Source: SB15 sp964639245
Lineage (GTDB): Bacteria > Chloroflexota > Anaerolineae > Aggregatilineales > J027
Assembly: GCA_964639245.1 (NCBI GenBank)
Contig: CAZXCU010000012.1
Location: forward strand, 62,001-126,000
Direction: 5' to 3'
DNA length: 64,000 bases
Position 1 is the stretch's first letter. Every line of letters starts with the position of its first letter. This document shows, one piece after another, positions 24,424 through 33,093 of this stretch. Under the pieces are notes generated by a model that worked only from the letters and a program-made list of their open reading frames with translations, did not search any database and was not told the origin of the DNA. A program made the position numbers and the translations under genes.

Positions 24424-24831
24424 ATGAATAAATTGTTGCAAATGACTCTGCTAGCGGCGGTGTTGTCCACGCTGGTTAATTTTGCCATTCGGGTAATTTT
24501 TGTGGCGGGGTTGGATGTCTCTACCGAATTTCCGCCGTTTGCCTTCCCACAAATTGCCATTTTTACGATTCTGGGCGTAGTCGGTGGGGCGGGGGTTTTT
24601 GCCTATCTGCTGCGCCGTTCACCCACCCCTGTGGCAACCTTCAATAGAATTGCGCTGGTGGTGCTGCTGTTGTCGTTCATCCCCGATCTTGGGATTCTGG
24701 TGGGCGACCCCGACCCGGAACAATTTCCCGGCATTAGCACCGCCGGGGTGGTTGCGCTAATACTCATGCACATTGTGACAGCGGGATTTGTTGTGTGGCT
24801 GTTCCCGCGAGCCGTTGAAGCCAACCCATAA
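24424..24831 (+). CDS. DUF6069-like four-helix membrane protein
   Basis: A 135-residue membrane protein with four helices (about 5-27, 42-62, 75-93, 108-128). Short loops include DVSTEFPPFAFPQI and GDPDPEQFPGISTAGV. The layout resembles DUF6069 proteins of unknown function. AGGAGC precedes the ATG by about seven bases. It sits between the two nucleotidyltransferase genes on the same strand, but with 72- and 48-base gaps, so co-transcription is possible but not shown. Confidence 0.6.
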   Translation: MNKLLQMTLLAAVLSTLVNFAIRVIFVAGLDVSTEFPPFAFPQIAIFTILGVVGGAGVFAYLLRRSPTPVATFNRIALVVLLLSFIPDLGILVGDPDPEQFPGISTAGVVALILMHIVTAGFVVWLFPRAVEANP

Positions 24832-24879
24832 GCGGTAGGGGCGATTTACGAATCGCCTCTAGCTCAGGAAAATAAACCC

Positions 24880-25641
24880 ATGAAACAACACATCGAAAAC
24901 CATCCCACTCCCCTCCTCTTCGTGACGATTAGCGGGGCGCATCTGTACGGCTTTCCCTCCCCCGACTCCGATTATGATTTGCGCGGGGTTCACATTTTGC
25001 CAGCGCGGGAGGTGCTGGGGTTGTTCCCGGTTGAAGAAACGGTGGAATGGTCAAAAATCACCGAACCGGAAGGCATCCAGATTGACTTTGTTTCGCACGA
25101 TGTCCGTAAATTTTTTGAACTCATCTTGCGGAAAAATGGGCTGGTGCTGGAAAATATTTTTTCGCCCTTAATTGTCCACACCTCCCCTGAACATGACGAA
25201 CTCAAGGCCATCGCCCAAACGGGTGTCACCAAAAATCATGTCCATCACTATCTAGGGTTTGCCCGTTCGCAGTGGGATTTTTTCCAGAAAACGCATCGGG
25301 TGAAGCAACTGCTGTATGTTTATCGTGTGCTGCTCACCGGAATTCATCTCATGCAAACGGGCGAAATTGAGGCCAATTTGCTGACCTTGAATGCAAAATT
25401 TCAACTGGCTTATGTGCCGGAGCTGGTCGAGCAAAAATCCACAGGCGAAGAAAAATCCGCCCTCACGGATGCGGACTTCGATTTTTACGCACAAGAATAT
25501 CAACGGTTGTATCACCTGCTGGAATCGGCTTTTGAAGCCAGCACCCTACCGGAAGACATCAACCCCGATTCAAGAAATGCGCTGAATGATTTGTTGGTGC
25601 GGTTGCGTTTGAAAAACGAACCCTTGCACCCTGTGGGTTGA
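24880..25641 (+). CDS. RlaP-type DNA polymerase beta-superfamily nucleotidyltransferase 2
   Basis: A 253-residue enzyme of the same superfamily as the protein at 23452. It has SGAHLYG (18-24) followed by DSDYDLRG (29-36), the metal-binding Asp pair. A downstream helical region includes VKQLLYVYRVLLTGIHLMQTGEIEANLL, aligning with IRLLLSGIAALETGEVPIAV of the first protein. It lacks the N-terminal beta domain. The nucleotide and acceptor are unknown; relatives are proposed to transfer nucleotides to RNA ends. The two paralogs are clearly diverged. Confidence 0.8.
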   Translation: MKQHIENHPTPLLFVTISGAHLYGFPSPDSDYDLRGVHILPAREVLGLFPVEETVEWSKITEPEGIQIDFVSHDVRKFFELILRKNGLVLENIFSPLIVHTSPEHDELKAIAQTGVTKNHVHHYLGFARSQWDFFQKTHRVKQLLYVYRVLLTGIHLMQTGEIEANLLTLNAKFQLAYVPELVEQKSTGEEKSALTDADFDFYAQEYQRLYHLLESAFEASTLPEDINPDSRNALNDLLVRLRLKNEPLHPVG

Positions 25642-25753
25642 GACAAGACATTATAGGATGCGCGTTAGGATGTGATGTTCTATACTTTGCGCCCTTCCCC
25701 AGAATAGTTACACTGTGAACACATAAAAATTCTATTTTCGGAGACGTTTACTC

Positions 25754-27493
25754 ATGTCCGTTCCAAGCGATTTAGCGATTGCACAGGCTGCAACCGTTCG
25801 TCCGATCCTCGAAATTGCTGAAAAACTCGGCCTCACCCCCGATGACCTCGAAATGTACGGCAAAACCAAAGCCAAAGTCCACCTCGATGTGCGCGAGAAA
25901 TTTGCCAGCCGCCCACAGGGAAAATACATCGTCGTGACCGCCATCACCCCGACTCCGTTGGGCGAAGGCAAAACCACGACTTCCGTGGGGTTGACACAGG
26001 GCTTGGGCAAAATCGGTAAAAATGTGGTGGTGTGTTTGCGCCAACCGAGTCAGGGGCCGACCTTTGGTATTAAAGGCGGGGCAGCTGGCGGGGGCTACAG
26101 CCAGGTTATCCCGATGGAAGATTTTAATTTGCACCTGACCGGCGATATTCACGCCATTACCGCCGCCCACAACCTGATTGCCGCCGCGATTGATGCACGC
26201 TGGTATCACGAAACCACCAACCCCGGCGAAAAATGGGACAAAATCGGCTTAAAGCGGCTGAATATTGACCCGTATAACATCCCATGGCGGCGGGTGATTG
26301 ATGTCAATGACCGCGCTTTACGCAATATCATGGTCGGATTAGGCCCACAGGAAGATGGGTTGGAACGGCAGACGGGCTATGATATTACGGTTGCCAGCGA
26401 AATCATGGCGATTCTGGCGTTAGCGACCAGTTTACAGGATATGCGGCAGCGCATCGGGAGGATGGTTGTGGCCTATGATGTGTTTGGCAAGCCGATTACC
26501 GCCGAAGATTTAAAAGTGGCGGGGGCAGCTACCGTCCTGATGAAAGATGCCATCATGCCCAATCTGCTGCAAACGCTGGAAGGCCAACCCGCGTTCATCC
26601 ATGCCGGGCCGTTTGCCAATATCGCACACGGCAACAGCAGCATCGTCGCTGACCAGATTGCCCTCAAATTGGGCGATTATGTGATTACCGAAGCGGGTTT
26701 CGGCGCAGACATCGGCATGGAAAAATTCTTCGGGATTAAATGCCGCTATTCCGGCTTAGTTCCGAGTGCGGTGGTGCTGGTGGCAACCATTCGCGCCCTG
26801 AAAATGCACGGCGGCGGCCCGCGGGTTGTCCCCGGCAAGGATTTGCCCAAAGAATATACACAGGAAAATCTGGCGCTCATCGAAAAAGGTGCGTCGAATC
26901 TGGCAGCGCATATCCAGACCGCCCGCAAATATGGGATTCCGGTGGTGGTCTGCGTAAATGAATTTTCATCCGACACCCCCGCCGAAGTGGAACTGGTCAA
27001 AAAGTTGGCGCTAGAAGCGGGTGCATATGCGGCGGTCACGTCTGCCCACTGGGAAAAAGGCGGCGATGGTTCGATTGAACTGGCGCACGCGGTGGTGGAT
27101 GCCTGTGAACAACCCTCCAATTTCCAATTTTTGTATCCGTTAGATGTTCCCATCAAGCAAAAAATCGAAACGATTGCGCGGGAAGTGTACAGCGCGGCGG
27201 GTGTGGAATATGAACCCGAAGCCGAAAAACAAATCAAACGGTTTGAGGAAAACGGCTTTGGTAATCTGCCCATCTGTATGGCAAAAACCCATCTCAGCAT
27301 CAGCCATGACCCCAAATTGAAGGGCGCACCGTCCGGCTATATGCTGCCGATTCGGGAAGTGCGGGCTTCGGTGGGGGCGGGCTTTATTTACCCGTTGGTC
27401 GGTGAAATGCGAACCATGCCGGGCTTGGGGTCAAAACCGGGTTATATGAACGTGGATATTGACGAAAACGGCAAGGTCGTCGGCCTGTCCTAG
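25754..27493 (+). CDS. fhs: Formate--tetrahydrofolate ligase
   Basis: A 579-residue ATP-dependent ligase joining formate to tetrahydrofolate to give 10-formyl-THF, for C1 metabolism and the methyl branch of the Wood-Ljungdahl pathway. The P-loop TPLGEGKTT (67-75), the block PSQGPTFGIKGGAAGGGYSQ followed by VIPMEDFNLHLTGDIHA, and EAGFGADIGMEKFFGIKCR are near-invariant in the family. It is about 20 residues longer than the usual ~557. GGAGA is 11 bases before the ATG. No other Wood-Ljungdahl gene is adjacent. A strong terminator follows. Confidence 0.96.
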   Translation: MSVPSDLAIAQAATVRPILEIAEKLGLTPDDLEMYGKTKAKVHLDVREKFASRPQGKYIVVTAITPTPLGEGKTTTSVGLTQGLGKIGKNVVVCLRQPSQGPTFGIKGGAAGGGYSQVIPMEDFNLHLTGDIHAITAAHNLIAAAIDARWYHETTNPGEKWDKIGLKRLNIDPYNIPWRRVIDVNDRALRNIMVGLGPQEDGLERQTGYDITVASEIMAILALATSLQDMRQRIGRMVVAYDVFGKPITAEDLKVAGAATVLMKDAIMPNLLQTLEGQPAFIHAGPFANIAHGNSSIVADQIALKLGDYVITEAGFGADIGMEKFFGIKCRYSGLVPSAVVLVATIRALKMHGGGPRVVPGKDLPKEYTQENLALIEKGASNLAAHIQTARKYGIPVVVCVNEFSSDTPAEVELVKKLALEAGAYAAVTSAHWEKGGDGSIELAHAVVDACEQPSNFQFLYPLDVPIKQKIETIAREVYSAAGVEYEPEAEKQIKRFEENGFGNLPICMAKTHLSISHDPKLKGAPSGYMLPIREVRASVGAGFIYPLVGEMRTMPGLGSKPGYMNVDIDENGKVVGLS

Positions 27494-27516
27494 TCCAAAT
27501 TTTGTGTAAAATGGAA

Positions 27517-27547
27517 AGTGTATGGATCTACCCATACACTTTTTTTT
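27517..27547 (+). terminator. Rho-independent terminator of fhs
   Basis: AGTGTATGG (27517-27525) pairs with CCATACACT (27532-27540) around a six-base loop, followed by seven T. Confidence 0.88.
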
Positions 27548-27766
27548 GATACATAACTCATAGAATCCCTCAAACGCATTCTTTGTACAACAAGTATCAT
27601 TATTGTTTGCACCACGTTAGGAATCGGTTGCCAACTCCTTAAATTAAGGCATTTTTAATCTTAATAGAGCGTATTTTTATAAAAATTTAGGCATTTTTTC
27701 ACAAAATCTTACAACTTCGGATTTTTTTTGTGGTTTAATGGAGATATACCCAAGCGAAAGGGCTGT

Positions 27767-28492
27767 ATGCAGCCAAGCCAAACTTATTTTATTTGCACCA
27801 CCGCCCGCAGTGGCAGCACCCTATTGACCCAACTCCTGACCGATACGGGCATCGCGGGCGAACCGGGTGAATATTTTTATCATCGCCTGCAACGCGCCTA
27901 TCTGAATCTGGAGATTGGCGATTACAATGCGTACTTGCGGCGGGTGCTGGCAGATAAAACCGGCAGCAACGGCGTTTTCGGGGTCAAAATTATGGGCGGC
28001 GATTTGCGCTTCTGGTTGATGAAACTGCGCGAGACTGCCCCCGAACAGCCCTTGTCCGAAGTTATCGCAGGGTATTTTCCGAATCTGCGCTATATCTGGC
28101 TGACACGGCGAAACAAAGTCCGTCAGGCGGTGTCGTTTTACAAGGCGATTCGCACATGGGAATGGCGCTCCACCGACCAAAAATCGGCAGCCAATCTCGA
28201 CTACAATTTTTCTTATATTGACTTGCTTGTGCAAGAATTGGTCATGCGCGAGGCCGTCTGGCAAGAATATTTTACCGAGCAGGGCATCGTGCCGCTTTCG
28301 TTGACCTATGAGGATTACGTGGAAAATCAAGAGGGGACACTCCGACAGGTGTTGGACTATATTGGCATTCCGATACCCTCTGATTTACGAGTCCAGCCAA
28401 TGCTCAAAAAACAAGCGGATACGCTTTCCGAAGAATGGGTGGAACGTTACCGGGCTGAAAAACAGCAACACTGGCAGCATATTAGCTGGTGA
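27767..28492 (+). CDS. Stf0-type sulfotransferase
   Basis: A 241-residue PAPS-dependent sulfotransferase-like protein. The 5'-phosphosulfate loop is TTARSGSTLL (11-20). GEPGEYF (31-37) and a segment IWLTRRNKVRQAVSFYKAIRT, with the 3'-phosphate-binding Arg/Ser pair, match Stf0 enzymes such as mycobacterial trehalose 2-sulfotransferase. The protein ends at the conserved C-terminal loop (RYRAEKQQHWQHI). The start at 27767 has GAAAGGG upstream; the frame extends further up, but that part is not conserved in type. The acceptor is probably a sugar or glycolipid. Confidence 0.88.
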   Translation: MQPSQTYFICTTARSGSTLLTQLLTDTGIAGEPGEYFYHRLQRAYLNLEIGDYNAYLRRVLADKTGSNGVFGVKIMGGDLRFWLMKLRETAPEQPLSEVIAGYFPNLRYIWLTRRNKVRQAVSFYKAIRTWEWRSTDQKSAANLDYNFSYIDLLVQELVMREAVWQEYFTEQGIVPLSLTYEDYVENQEGTLRQVLDYIGIPIPSDLRVQPMLKKQADTLSEEWVERYRAEKQQHWQHISW

Positions 28493-28572
28493 AAATTTAC
28501 CACCCGTTCACACTTTTTTAATATTCTTTTTACTTCGAGTGCTTATGATAGGTATGAGGAAGAAAGCGTAGG

Positions 28573-29001
28573 ATGATGAACATTAACGAGATATTCCAGC
28601 AGGACGACCCGATTGCGATGCTGCGACAGAGCATCAAAGGCTATAACCTGCTACAAAAGCAAGAACTCTACTGGGAAATGGAAGCGGTGCGCTTGGATGA
28701 TACCAACCAGATTGACGGCACACTCATCCCCGGTATGAAATCCCTGCTCGGCAAAATCGAGGAACACGGGGTGGAACGTTTCCAGACCTTGTTCTGGCAG
28801 GCACTCATGCGCGAAGACCCCGAACTTGCGTTGCGTCAGACCGTCATTGGCCTGCGGGCAGAAGGTGTGAGCAAAGGGATGCTGCTGTCTCAATTGGAGG
28901 TGCTGCGGAAACAAGTCACCCATGAGCCGGAAGAAAATGTCATCGCAACGGTGATGGATTCGCTGGTCGGGTGGTGTCGCCCGTATATGAAAATTACTTA
29001 A
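28573..29001 (+). CDS. Hypothetical helical protein
   Basis: A 142-residue soluble, acidic and mostly helical protein (141 from the second ATG). It starts MNINEIFQQDDPIAMLRQSIKGYNLLQKQELYWEMEAVRLDD and ends DSLVGWCRPYMKIT. No motif, signal peptide or repeat is recognised. It follows the sulfotransferase by 80 bases on the same strand, and AGGAAGAAAG lies upstream. Function unknown. Confidence 0.6.
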   Translation: MMNINEIFQQDDPIAMLRQSIKGYNLLQKQELYWEMEAVRLDDTNQIDGTLIPGMKSLLGKIEEHGVERFQTLFWQALMREDPELALRQTVIGLRAEGVSKGMLLSQLEVLRKQVTHEPEENVIATVMDSLVGWCRPYMKIT

Positions 29002-29156
29002 CTCTCCCCGCTTCTAGCCACCAAAAAAGAAGACCCCTCGTTCCAGACGGGGGGTATCCTCAACTAATGGGAGACTCATTTATTGCTCGGAGTATCCGAT
29101 GCTTCTGATTCTTACGTGCGGCCTCATCCTTCGCCTTGATGGTTGATTGAAATAAG

Positions 29157-29175
29157 TTTGTGAAATTTTTGTGAA
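29157..29175 (+). promoter_or_regulatory. Direct repeat TTTGTGAA-N3-TTTGTGAA
   Basis: Two identical octamers TTTGTGAA at 29157-29164 and 29168-29175 are spaced exactly 11 bp, the helical phasing typical of OmpR/PhoB-family response regulators. It lies 88-106 bases before the secreted protein gene at 29263. The same arrangement, on the minus strand, precedes the secreted protein gene starting at 51071. Confidence 0.5.
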
Positions 29176-29262
29176 TAGTTGTAAAAAAATATTGTCATTT
29201 TCTGCATTTTTCCCGTATGATAAAAATATGTTCTTGTAATAAGAGGGAAGAGGGGTAAAAAA

Positions 29263-29709
29263 ATGAAAAAGACTTTGTTGCTCACGGTTGTTTTACTCGT
29301 TCTCGCGCTGGGCATTATGCCCGTGTACGCCAGTGATCCAGAACCCGGCACGGCGGCTGACAATGAGTGCAATCCCGGCGGCACAATGGCGGGAAAATGC
29401 GACACGGATTGGGAATGGCAGGCGGGATGGTATCTGGCCCGTTACAACCGCAACCAATTGACCGCCGCACAAGTTCCGGCCACCTATCGCGGCTTACTGC
29501 CAACAAATGCTGCCAACACCATCAAGTGCTTTAAAGATGACTACGACCCCAATTACAATTTCTGCCTCATTAATGACCGCGTAAACATGCCATTTTTTGG
29601 AATTGGGCAAAGCCACTACGCCATCGACCCGTTTGCATGTGCCTCATACGGTGGCACATTCGATTATGCCCTTGTTAATGGCATACAAATCTGGGTTTGT
29701 GTCAAATAG
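29263..29709 (+). CDS. Secreted protein of an unrecognised NECNPGGTM family, copy 1
   Basis: A 148-residue exported protein with a signal peptide (MKKTLLLTVVLLVLALGIMPVYA). The mature part starts SDPEPGTAADNECNPGGTMAGKC and continues DWEWQAGWYLARYNRNQLTAAQVPATYRGLLP. It has six mature cysteines and is Tyr/Trp rich. The N-terminal 60 mature residues match the product of 33194-33640, while the C-terminal parts diverge, with cysteines kept in comparable positions. I do not recognise the family. AGAGGGAAGAGGGG precedes the ATG. A direct-repeat regulator site is upstream. Confidence 0.7.
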   Translation: MKKTLLLTVVLLVLALGIMPVYASDPEPGTAADNECNPGGTMAGKCDTDWEWQAGWYLARYNRNQLTAAQVPATYRGLLPTNAANTIKCFKDDYDPNYNFCLINDRVNMPFFGIGQSHYAIDPFACASYGGTFDYALVNGIQIWVCVK

Positions 29710-29739
29710 AGATGTAAGTAAGGCCAGATTATTAAGTAT

Positions 29740-29852
29740 CTATCCGTAAATTCATTTTAACGCCGTCCTTGAGGGCGGTGAAAATAGCTTCACTGGCCTC
29801 AAGGCAGCATTACCTGTAGGCTGTTAAGCCGAGTAAAACAATTTATGGATAG
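29740..29852 (+). ncRNA. Candidate structured RNA or folded element
   Basis: A 13-bp closing helix (29740-29752 with 29840-29852, one G.U pair) encloses several hairpins. These are an 8-bp stem CGCCGTCC-ttga-GGGCGGTG (29761-29780), a GCCT/AGGC hairpin near 29797-29804, and GGCT-gtta-AGCC (29819-29830). No open frame fits. An independent terminator follows 12 bases later (29865-29888). It is either a small structured transcript or the relic of an IS200/IS605-like end. Strand is assigned from the terminator. Confidence 0.4.
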
Positions 29853-29864
29853 GTTCTAATCAAG

Positions 29865-29888
29865 TCCCCTCCCCACGAGGGGATTTTT
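29865..29888 (+). terminator. Rho-independent terminator
   Basis: TCCCCTC (29865-29871) pairs with GAGGGGA (29877-29883) around cccac, followed by TTTTTG. It closes the transcript of the secreted protein gene and/or the structured element. Confidence 0.8.
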
Positions 29889-30038
29889 GTTTAAGATTCT
29901 ATCTACTCAAATGGATGGTTTCTCAATAAGCCGCTTTAGGAAAATAGTACCAAACAGATGTCACCCGATTGCTACCCGAACTAATTATCCTTATACTCAA
30001 GCTATTCATTTTTATCTTAATTTAATGAAGGATTGCAG

Positions 30039-30965
30039 ATGAAAACAGCCATAATTTGCTTGGTGCTGCTCTTGATGCTTGCCGCCTGTTCTAATGAGGG
30101 TCAAGACGTAGAAAGTAGCCGCAACAACACTGCCAATGACCGTGAAAATTCCCTCGCTCAGCCTACAGAGGAGGTACGTGCAGAACAACAGGCAACCGTT
30201 GCCCCCACCACCGTTCCTTGCCAAACCATGCGTTTTGCTTTGCGGATTCAAGAAGTCTTTGTCAAAGATGCCGAAGAAGCCGATGGTTATTCGTTCATTG
30301 GCGGTGACGAGGTATTTTTGGATTACAGCTTGGGCGGTGCATCAACAGTCAATTCACCTGCCACTCAAAAAACCTGGTCAGCCGATGCCTACACCAATGA
30401 TCGTTTCAACAATTTGCAAAATATCACCCGTGATTATGCGTGTGGTGAAAATGCGGTCATTACCATGACTCTGTTTGAAGATGATGGAATGATGGGTGGG
30501 ATGATTCAGTTAGCTTCACCTTTCAGCGCGGTGGTCAGTTTAACCGATGAGGTTGAATCGAAAAGTGGGCTAACAGCGATTTTTACAGGCAGCTATGACA
30601 GTTCTTTTGATTATCGCATCATGTACGCTTACACCGTCGAACGCAACCCAACCACGCCACTTCCCTCTGAATCCACCAGTACCACCTCTTCAACTGGCGC
30701 GGCGAACCCCGTTACAACCAGTGGCTGCGGGGACGGCTATTGCGATTTTGGCGAAACATCCCTCAGTTGTTCGGCGGATTGTGGTTCAGAAACAACCCCT
30801 ATCACGGTGGGAGACGGCATTTGCGGTATTGGTGAAGATTTATACAATAGCACGGATTGCATAACCAATGACTCGTATGCTGCACCCCCGCAATATCAAC
30901 CAGACGTGATTGGCGACGGTCAATGTGGTTTAACGGAAAATTCGGCGGTTTCTTCCGATTGCTAA
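30039..30965 (+). CDS. Lipoprotein with three GDG-x-C/E cysteine repeats
   Basis: A 308-residue lipoprotein (MKTAIICLVLLLMLAAC, lipid Cys17). A Ser/Thr-poor central domain (~65-205) begins CQTMRFALRIQEVFVKDAEEADGYSFIGGDEVFLDYSLGG and may be a beta sandwich. A Ser/Thr-rich linker leads to three C-terminal repeats: CGDGYCDFGETSLSCSADC, GDGICGIGEDLYNSTDC and GDGQCGLTENSAVSSDC. The GDG.C..GE pattern resembles small Ca-binding or disulfide-knot repeats seen at the ends of bacterial surface proteins. AAGGA is six bases before the ATG. It is convergent with the histidine kinase gene and shares its terminator. Confidence 0.75.
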   Translation: MKTAIICLVLLLMLAACSNEGQDVESSRNNTANDRENSLAQPTEEVRAEQQATVAPTTVPCQTMRFALRIQEVFVKDAEEADGYSFIGGDEVFLDYSLGGASTVNSPATQKTWSADAYTNDRFNNLQNITRDYACGENAVITMTLFEDDGMMGGMIQLASPFSAVVSLTDEVESKSGLTAIFTGSYDSSFDYRIMYAYTVERNPTTPLPSESTSTTSSTGAANPVTTSGCGDGYCDFGETSLSCSADCGSETTPITVGDGICGIGEDLYNSTDCITNDSYAAPPQYQPDVIGDGQCGLTENSAVSSDC

Positions 30966-30985
30966 CACGCCCTGAAAAGCAGAAA

Positions 30986-31013
30986 ACGTCCTCGTTCACA
31001 GGACGTTTTTTTT
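30986..31013. terminator. Bidirectional terminator
   Basis: ACGTCCT (30986-30992) pairs with AGGACGT (31000-31006), loop cgttcac, with T-runs on the plus side and AAAA on the other. It serves the lipoprotein gene and the convergent kinase gene. Confidence 0.85.
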
Positions 31014-31015
31014 AT

Positions 31016-32254
31016 TTACACCGTTTTTGGAATGGTAAAGCTGAAGGTTGTGCCTTTGTCTGGTTGGCTGTCCACCCAGATTTTGCCCCGATGGGCTTCA
31101 ATAAACCCCCGCGCAATGGCGAGTCCCAGTCCACTGCTGCGCCGTCCATCTTTCGACTGCATCCGCGAAGGTTCGGCACGGTAAAAACTGGTGAACAAAT
31201 GCGGTAGGTGTTCCGGCGCGATATACGTTCCCGTGTTATGCACATTCACCTGCACATGCTCCCGAAAAACTGACGTACTAATAATGACTTCGCCATTCGG
31301 GGGGGTATAACGGAGCGCATTGTCAATCAGGTTATACAAGACACGCTGCATTTTGTCCGGCGCAATCGATACCGGGTCAATTTCCGGCGCAATCAGCCCG
31401 CGCAGCGTAATATGATGCCGGGTGGCCTGAGCATTCAGGGTACTCAGGACATCCGAAATCAAATCCCGCAAAGATGCTTCGACCAGCTTCAATTCCAGAT
31501 TGCCGGTATCGAGCTTTGCCAGTTCAAACAAATCCTCAATCAGCAGATTCAAATTTTCAATTTCGGACAGCGAATTGCCCAAATAGGTATGAATATCGGC
31601 GGGGTCGGTCACAATTTCATCTTTGATGGCTTCTAACATCGCCCGAATCGAGGTCAGTGGCGTGCGTAAATCGTGCGATACCCACGCAATGAGATCGCGG
31701 CGCGTTTGTTCAATCTGGCGTTTTTCGCGGTCAACCGCCTGTAAATTTTCCGCCATCCAATTGAACGTGCGGGTAAAATCGGCGAGTTCATCCTTCCCCT
31801 GAATTTCGAGACGGGTATCTAATTTGCCATGAGCGACTTTTTCGGCTGCTTCAGAGAGACGCTGTAAACGCGCTGTCCATGCGCTGGCAACAAACATCCC
31901 AAAATTGAGGGCAATTAAGCCAGAAAACACCAGCAGGGCAAGGGTAATCACAAAGTCGTGCTGGCTGATGAACATGAGTTGGGCCGTAAACCACACATTC
32001 AACAGCACCAGCAGCACCGTCATGACGATATTGAGCAGCAATGACCAGCGCAAACTCGGCAACTGCCACACCACCCCCGACCAATGCAACCAGTAAGCTG
32101 CCCCTAAGGTCACAAGCCCTGACCCACCCATAAACAGCAGCAGGAGTTGGATGTCTTGCATCGGCGGATTCAAGCGAATTTCGACCATCATCACGCCGAT
32201 GAGCAGCGCTACGCCCATACCTAACAGCAAAAATACGAATGGATACCGGGACAT
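31016..32254 (-). CDS. Sensor histidine kinase (HAMP-HisKA-HATPase)
   Basis: A 412-residue membrane kinase with four N-terminal helices (about 5-24, 36-55, 70-93, 102-124), a HAMP segment (ARLQRLSEAAEKVAHGKLDTRLE), HisKA with phospho-acceptor H194 in WVSHDLRTPL, and an ATPase domain with N box NLIDNALRYT and G box SSGLGLAIARGF. There is little extracytoplasmic sequence, suggesting an intramembrane or envelope signal. The ATG at 32254 was preferred; a GTG at 32287 would overlap the regulator gene. It forms an operon with the response regulator just upstream. Confidence 0.93.
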   Translation of the reverse strand: MSRYPFVFLLLGMGVALLIGVMMVEIRLNPPMQDIQLLLLFMGGSGLVTLGAAYWLHWSGVVWQLPSLRWSLLLNIVMTVLLVLLNVWFTAQLMFISQHDFVITLALLVFSGLIALNFGMFVASAWTARLQRLSEAAEKVAHGKLDTRLEIQGKDELADFTRTFNWMAENLQAVDREKRQIEQTRRDLIAWVSHDLRTPLTSIRAMLEAIKDEIVTDPADIHTYLGNSLSEIENLNLLIEDLFELAKLDTGNLELKLVEASLRDLISDVLSTLNAQATRHHITLRGLIAPEIDPVSIAPDKMQRVLYNLIDNALRYTPPNGEVIISTSVFREHVQVNVHNTGTYIAPEHLPHLFTSFYRAEPSRMQSKDGRRSSGLGLAIARGFIEAHRGKIWVDSQPDKGTTFSFTIPKTV

Positions 32255-32277
32255 TTTTTTGTTCTCAATCTCAAACC

Positions 32278-33000
32278 CTACAAACACTCAAATTTATACC
32301 CCACCCCCCAGACGGTATGGATGAACTGCGGTTGGTTGGGGTCAATTTCCAATTTTTCGCGCAAGCGGTGCATATGCACGGTCACGGTGCTTTCATCGCC
32401 GTAAAAACCATACCCCCAGACCTGATCCAGCAGTTGCGAACGGGTGAATACCTGACGGGGATGCCGTGCCATAAACCACAGCAGGTCAAATTCTTTGGCG
32501 GTGAGGGTAATATTTTCCGTGCCATTCATCACCGTGCGGCTGTTCGGGTCAATCACCAGCGCATCAAAGGTCAGCGGCGATTCGGTTTGTAATGCAGCAT
32601 TTTCATCGCTGGCACTGCGACGCAGCACCGCCTTCACCCGCATCACCAATTCCTGCGGGCTGAACGGTTTGGTCACATAATCGTCCGCGCCGAGTTCAAA
32701 CCCCACAATCCGGTCATCTTCGCCAGTGCGGGCGGTCAGCATGATAATCGGGACATTCGGATTGACCCCCATCGGCGGAACTTCAATCGGGTCACGCAGC
32801 GAACGAATAATCGTAAAACCATCCAGTCCCGGCAGCATCACATCCAGCACGATTAAATCCGGTGCGTGTTCATAAAATAGATCAATCACCTGTGGGCCGC
32901 GTTCGGCCTGCACCACCCGATAGCCGTTTTTTTCCAGATATTTAGCGACGACTTCCCGAACCGTTTTTTCATCGTCGGCAACCAGAATCGTTTTTGGCAT
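32278..33000 (-). CDS. OmpR-family response regulator
   Basis: A 240-residue two-domain regulator. The receiver domain has DD at 9-10, phospho-acceptor D53 in IVLDVMLPGLD, and the Lys of VTKPFSP. The C-terminal winged helix includes LTAKEFDLLWFMARHPRQVFTRSQLLDQVWGY and STVTVHMHRLREKLE. It pairs with the kinase encoded 23 bases downstream. OmpR-type regulators bind phased direct repeats; candidate sites are at 29157-29175 and 51166-51184, and a palindrome lies upstream of this gene at 33098-33116. The link is inference. Confidence 0.95.
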   Translation of the reverse strand: MPKTILVADDEKTVREVVAKYLEKNGYRVVQAERGPQVIDLFYEHAPDLIVLDVMLPGLDGFTIIRSLRDPIEVPPMGVNPNVPIIMLTARTGEDDRIVGFELGADDYVTKPFSPQELVMRVKAVLRRSASDENAALQTESPLTFDALVIDPNSRTVMNGTENITLTAKEFDLLWFMARHPRQVFTRSQLLDQVWGYGFYGDESTVTVHMHRLREKLEIDPNQPQFIHTVWGVGYKFECL

Positions 33001-33093
33001 GGCAGTCCCTTTTTTCAGGTTAGACAGTGTGGCGTGTGCATTTGTTACAAGGCTAGCGGGGAAAAATTACGAATTCATAAATATAAATTCAAG

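Noticed and set aside
25642..25753. Tetrahydrofolate riboswitch before fhs
   Set aside because: No conserved THF-riboswitch core is visible in the 112-base leader.
29018..29060. Hairpin ACCCCTCGT/ACGGGGGGT after the gene at 28573
   Set aside because: The stem is plausible, but no T-tract follows on the plus strand, and the A-run before it would make it a minus-strand terminator where no gene needs one.
29740..29852. Assignment of the structured element to HEARO/omega RNA
   Set aside because: No IscB or TnpB gene is nearby and the helices could not be matched to the known consensus. It is reported only as a candidate structured element.
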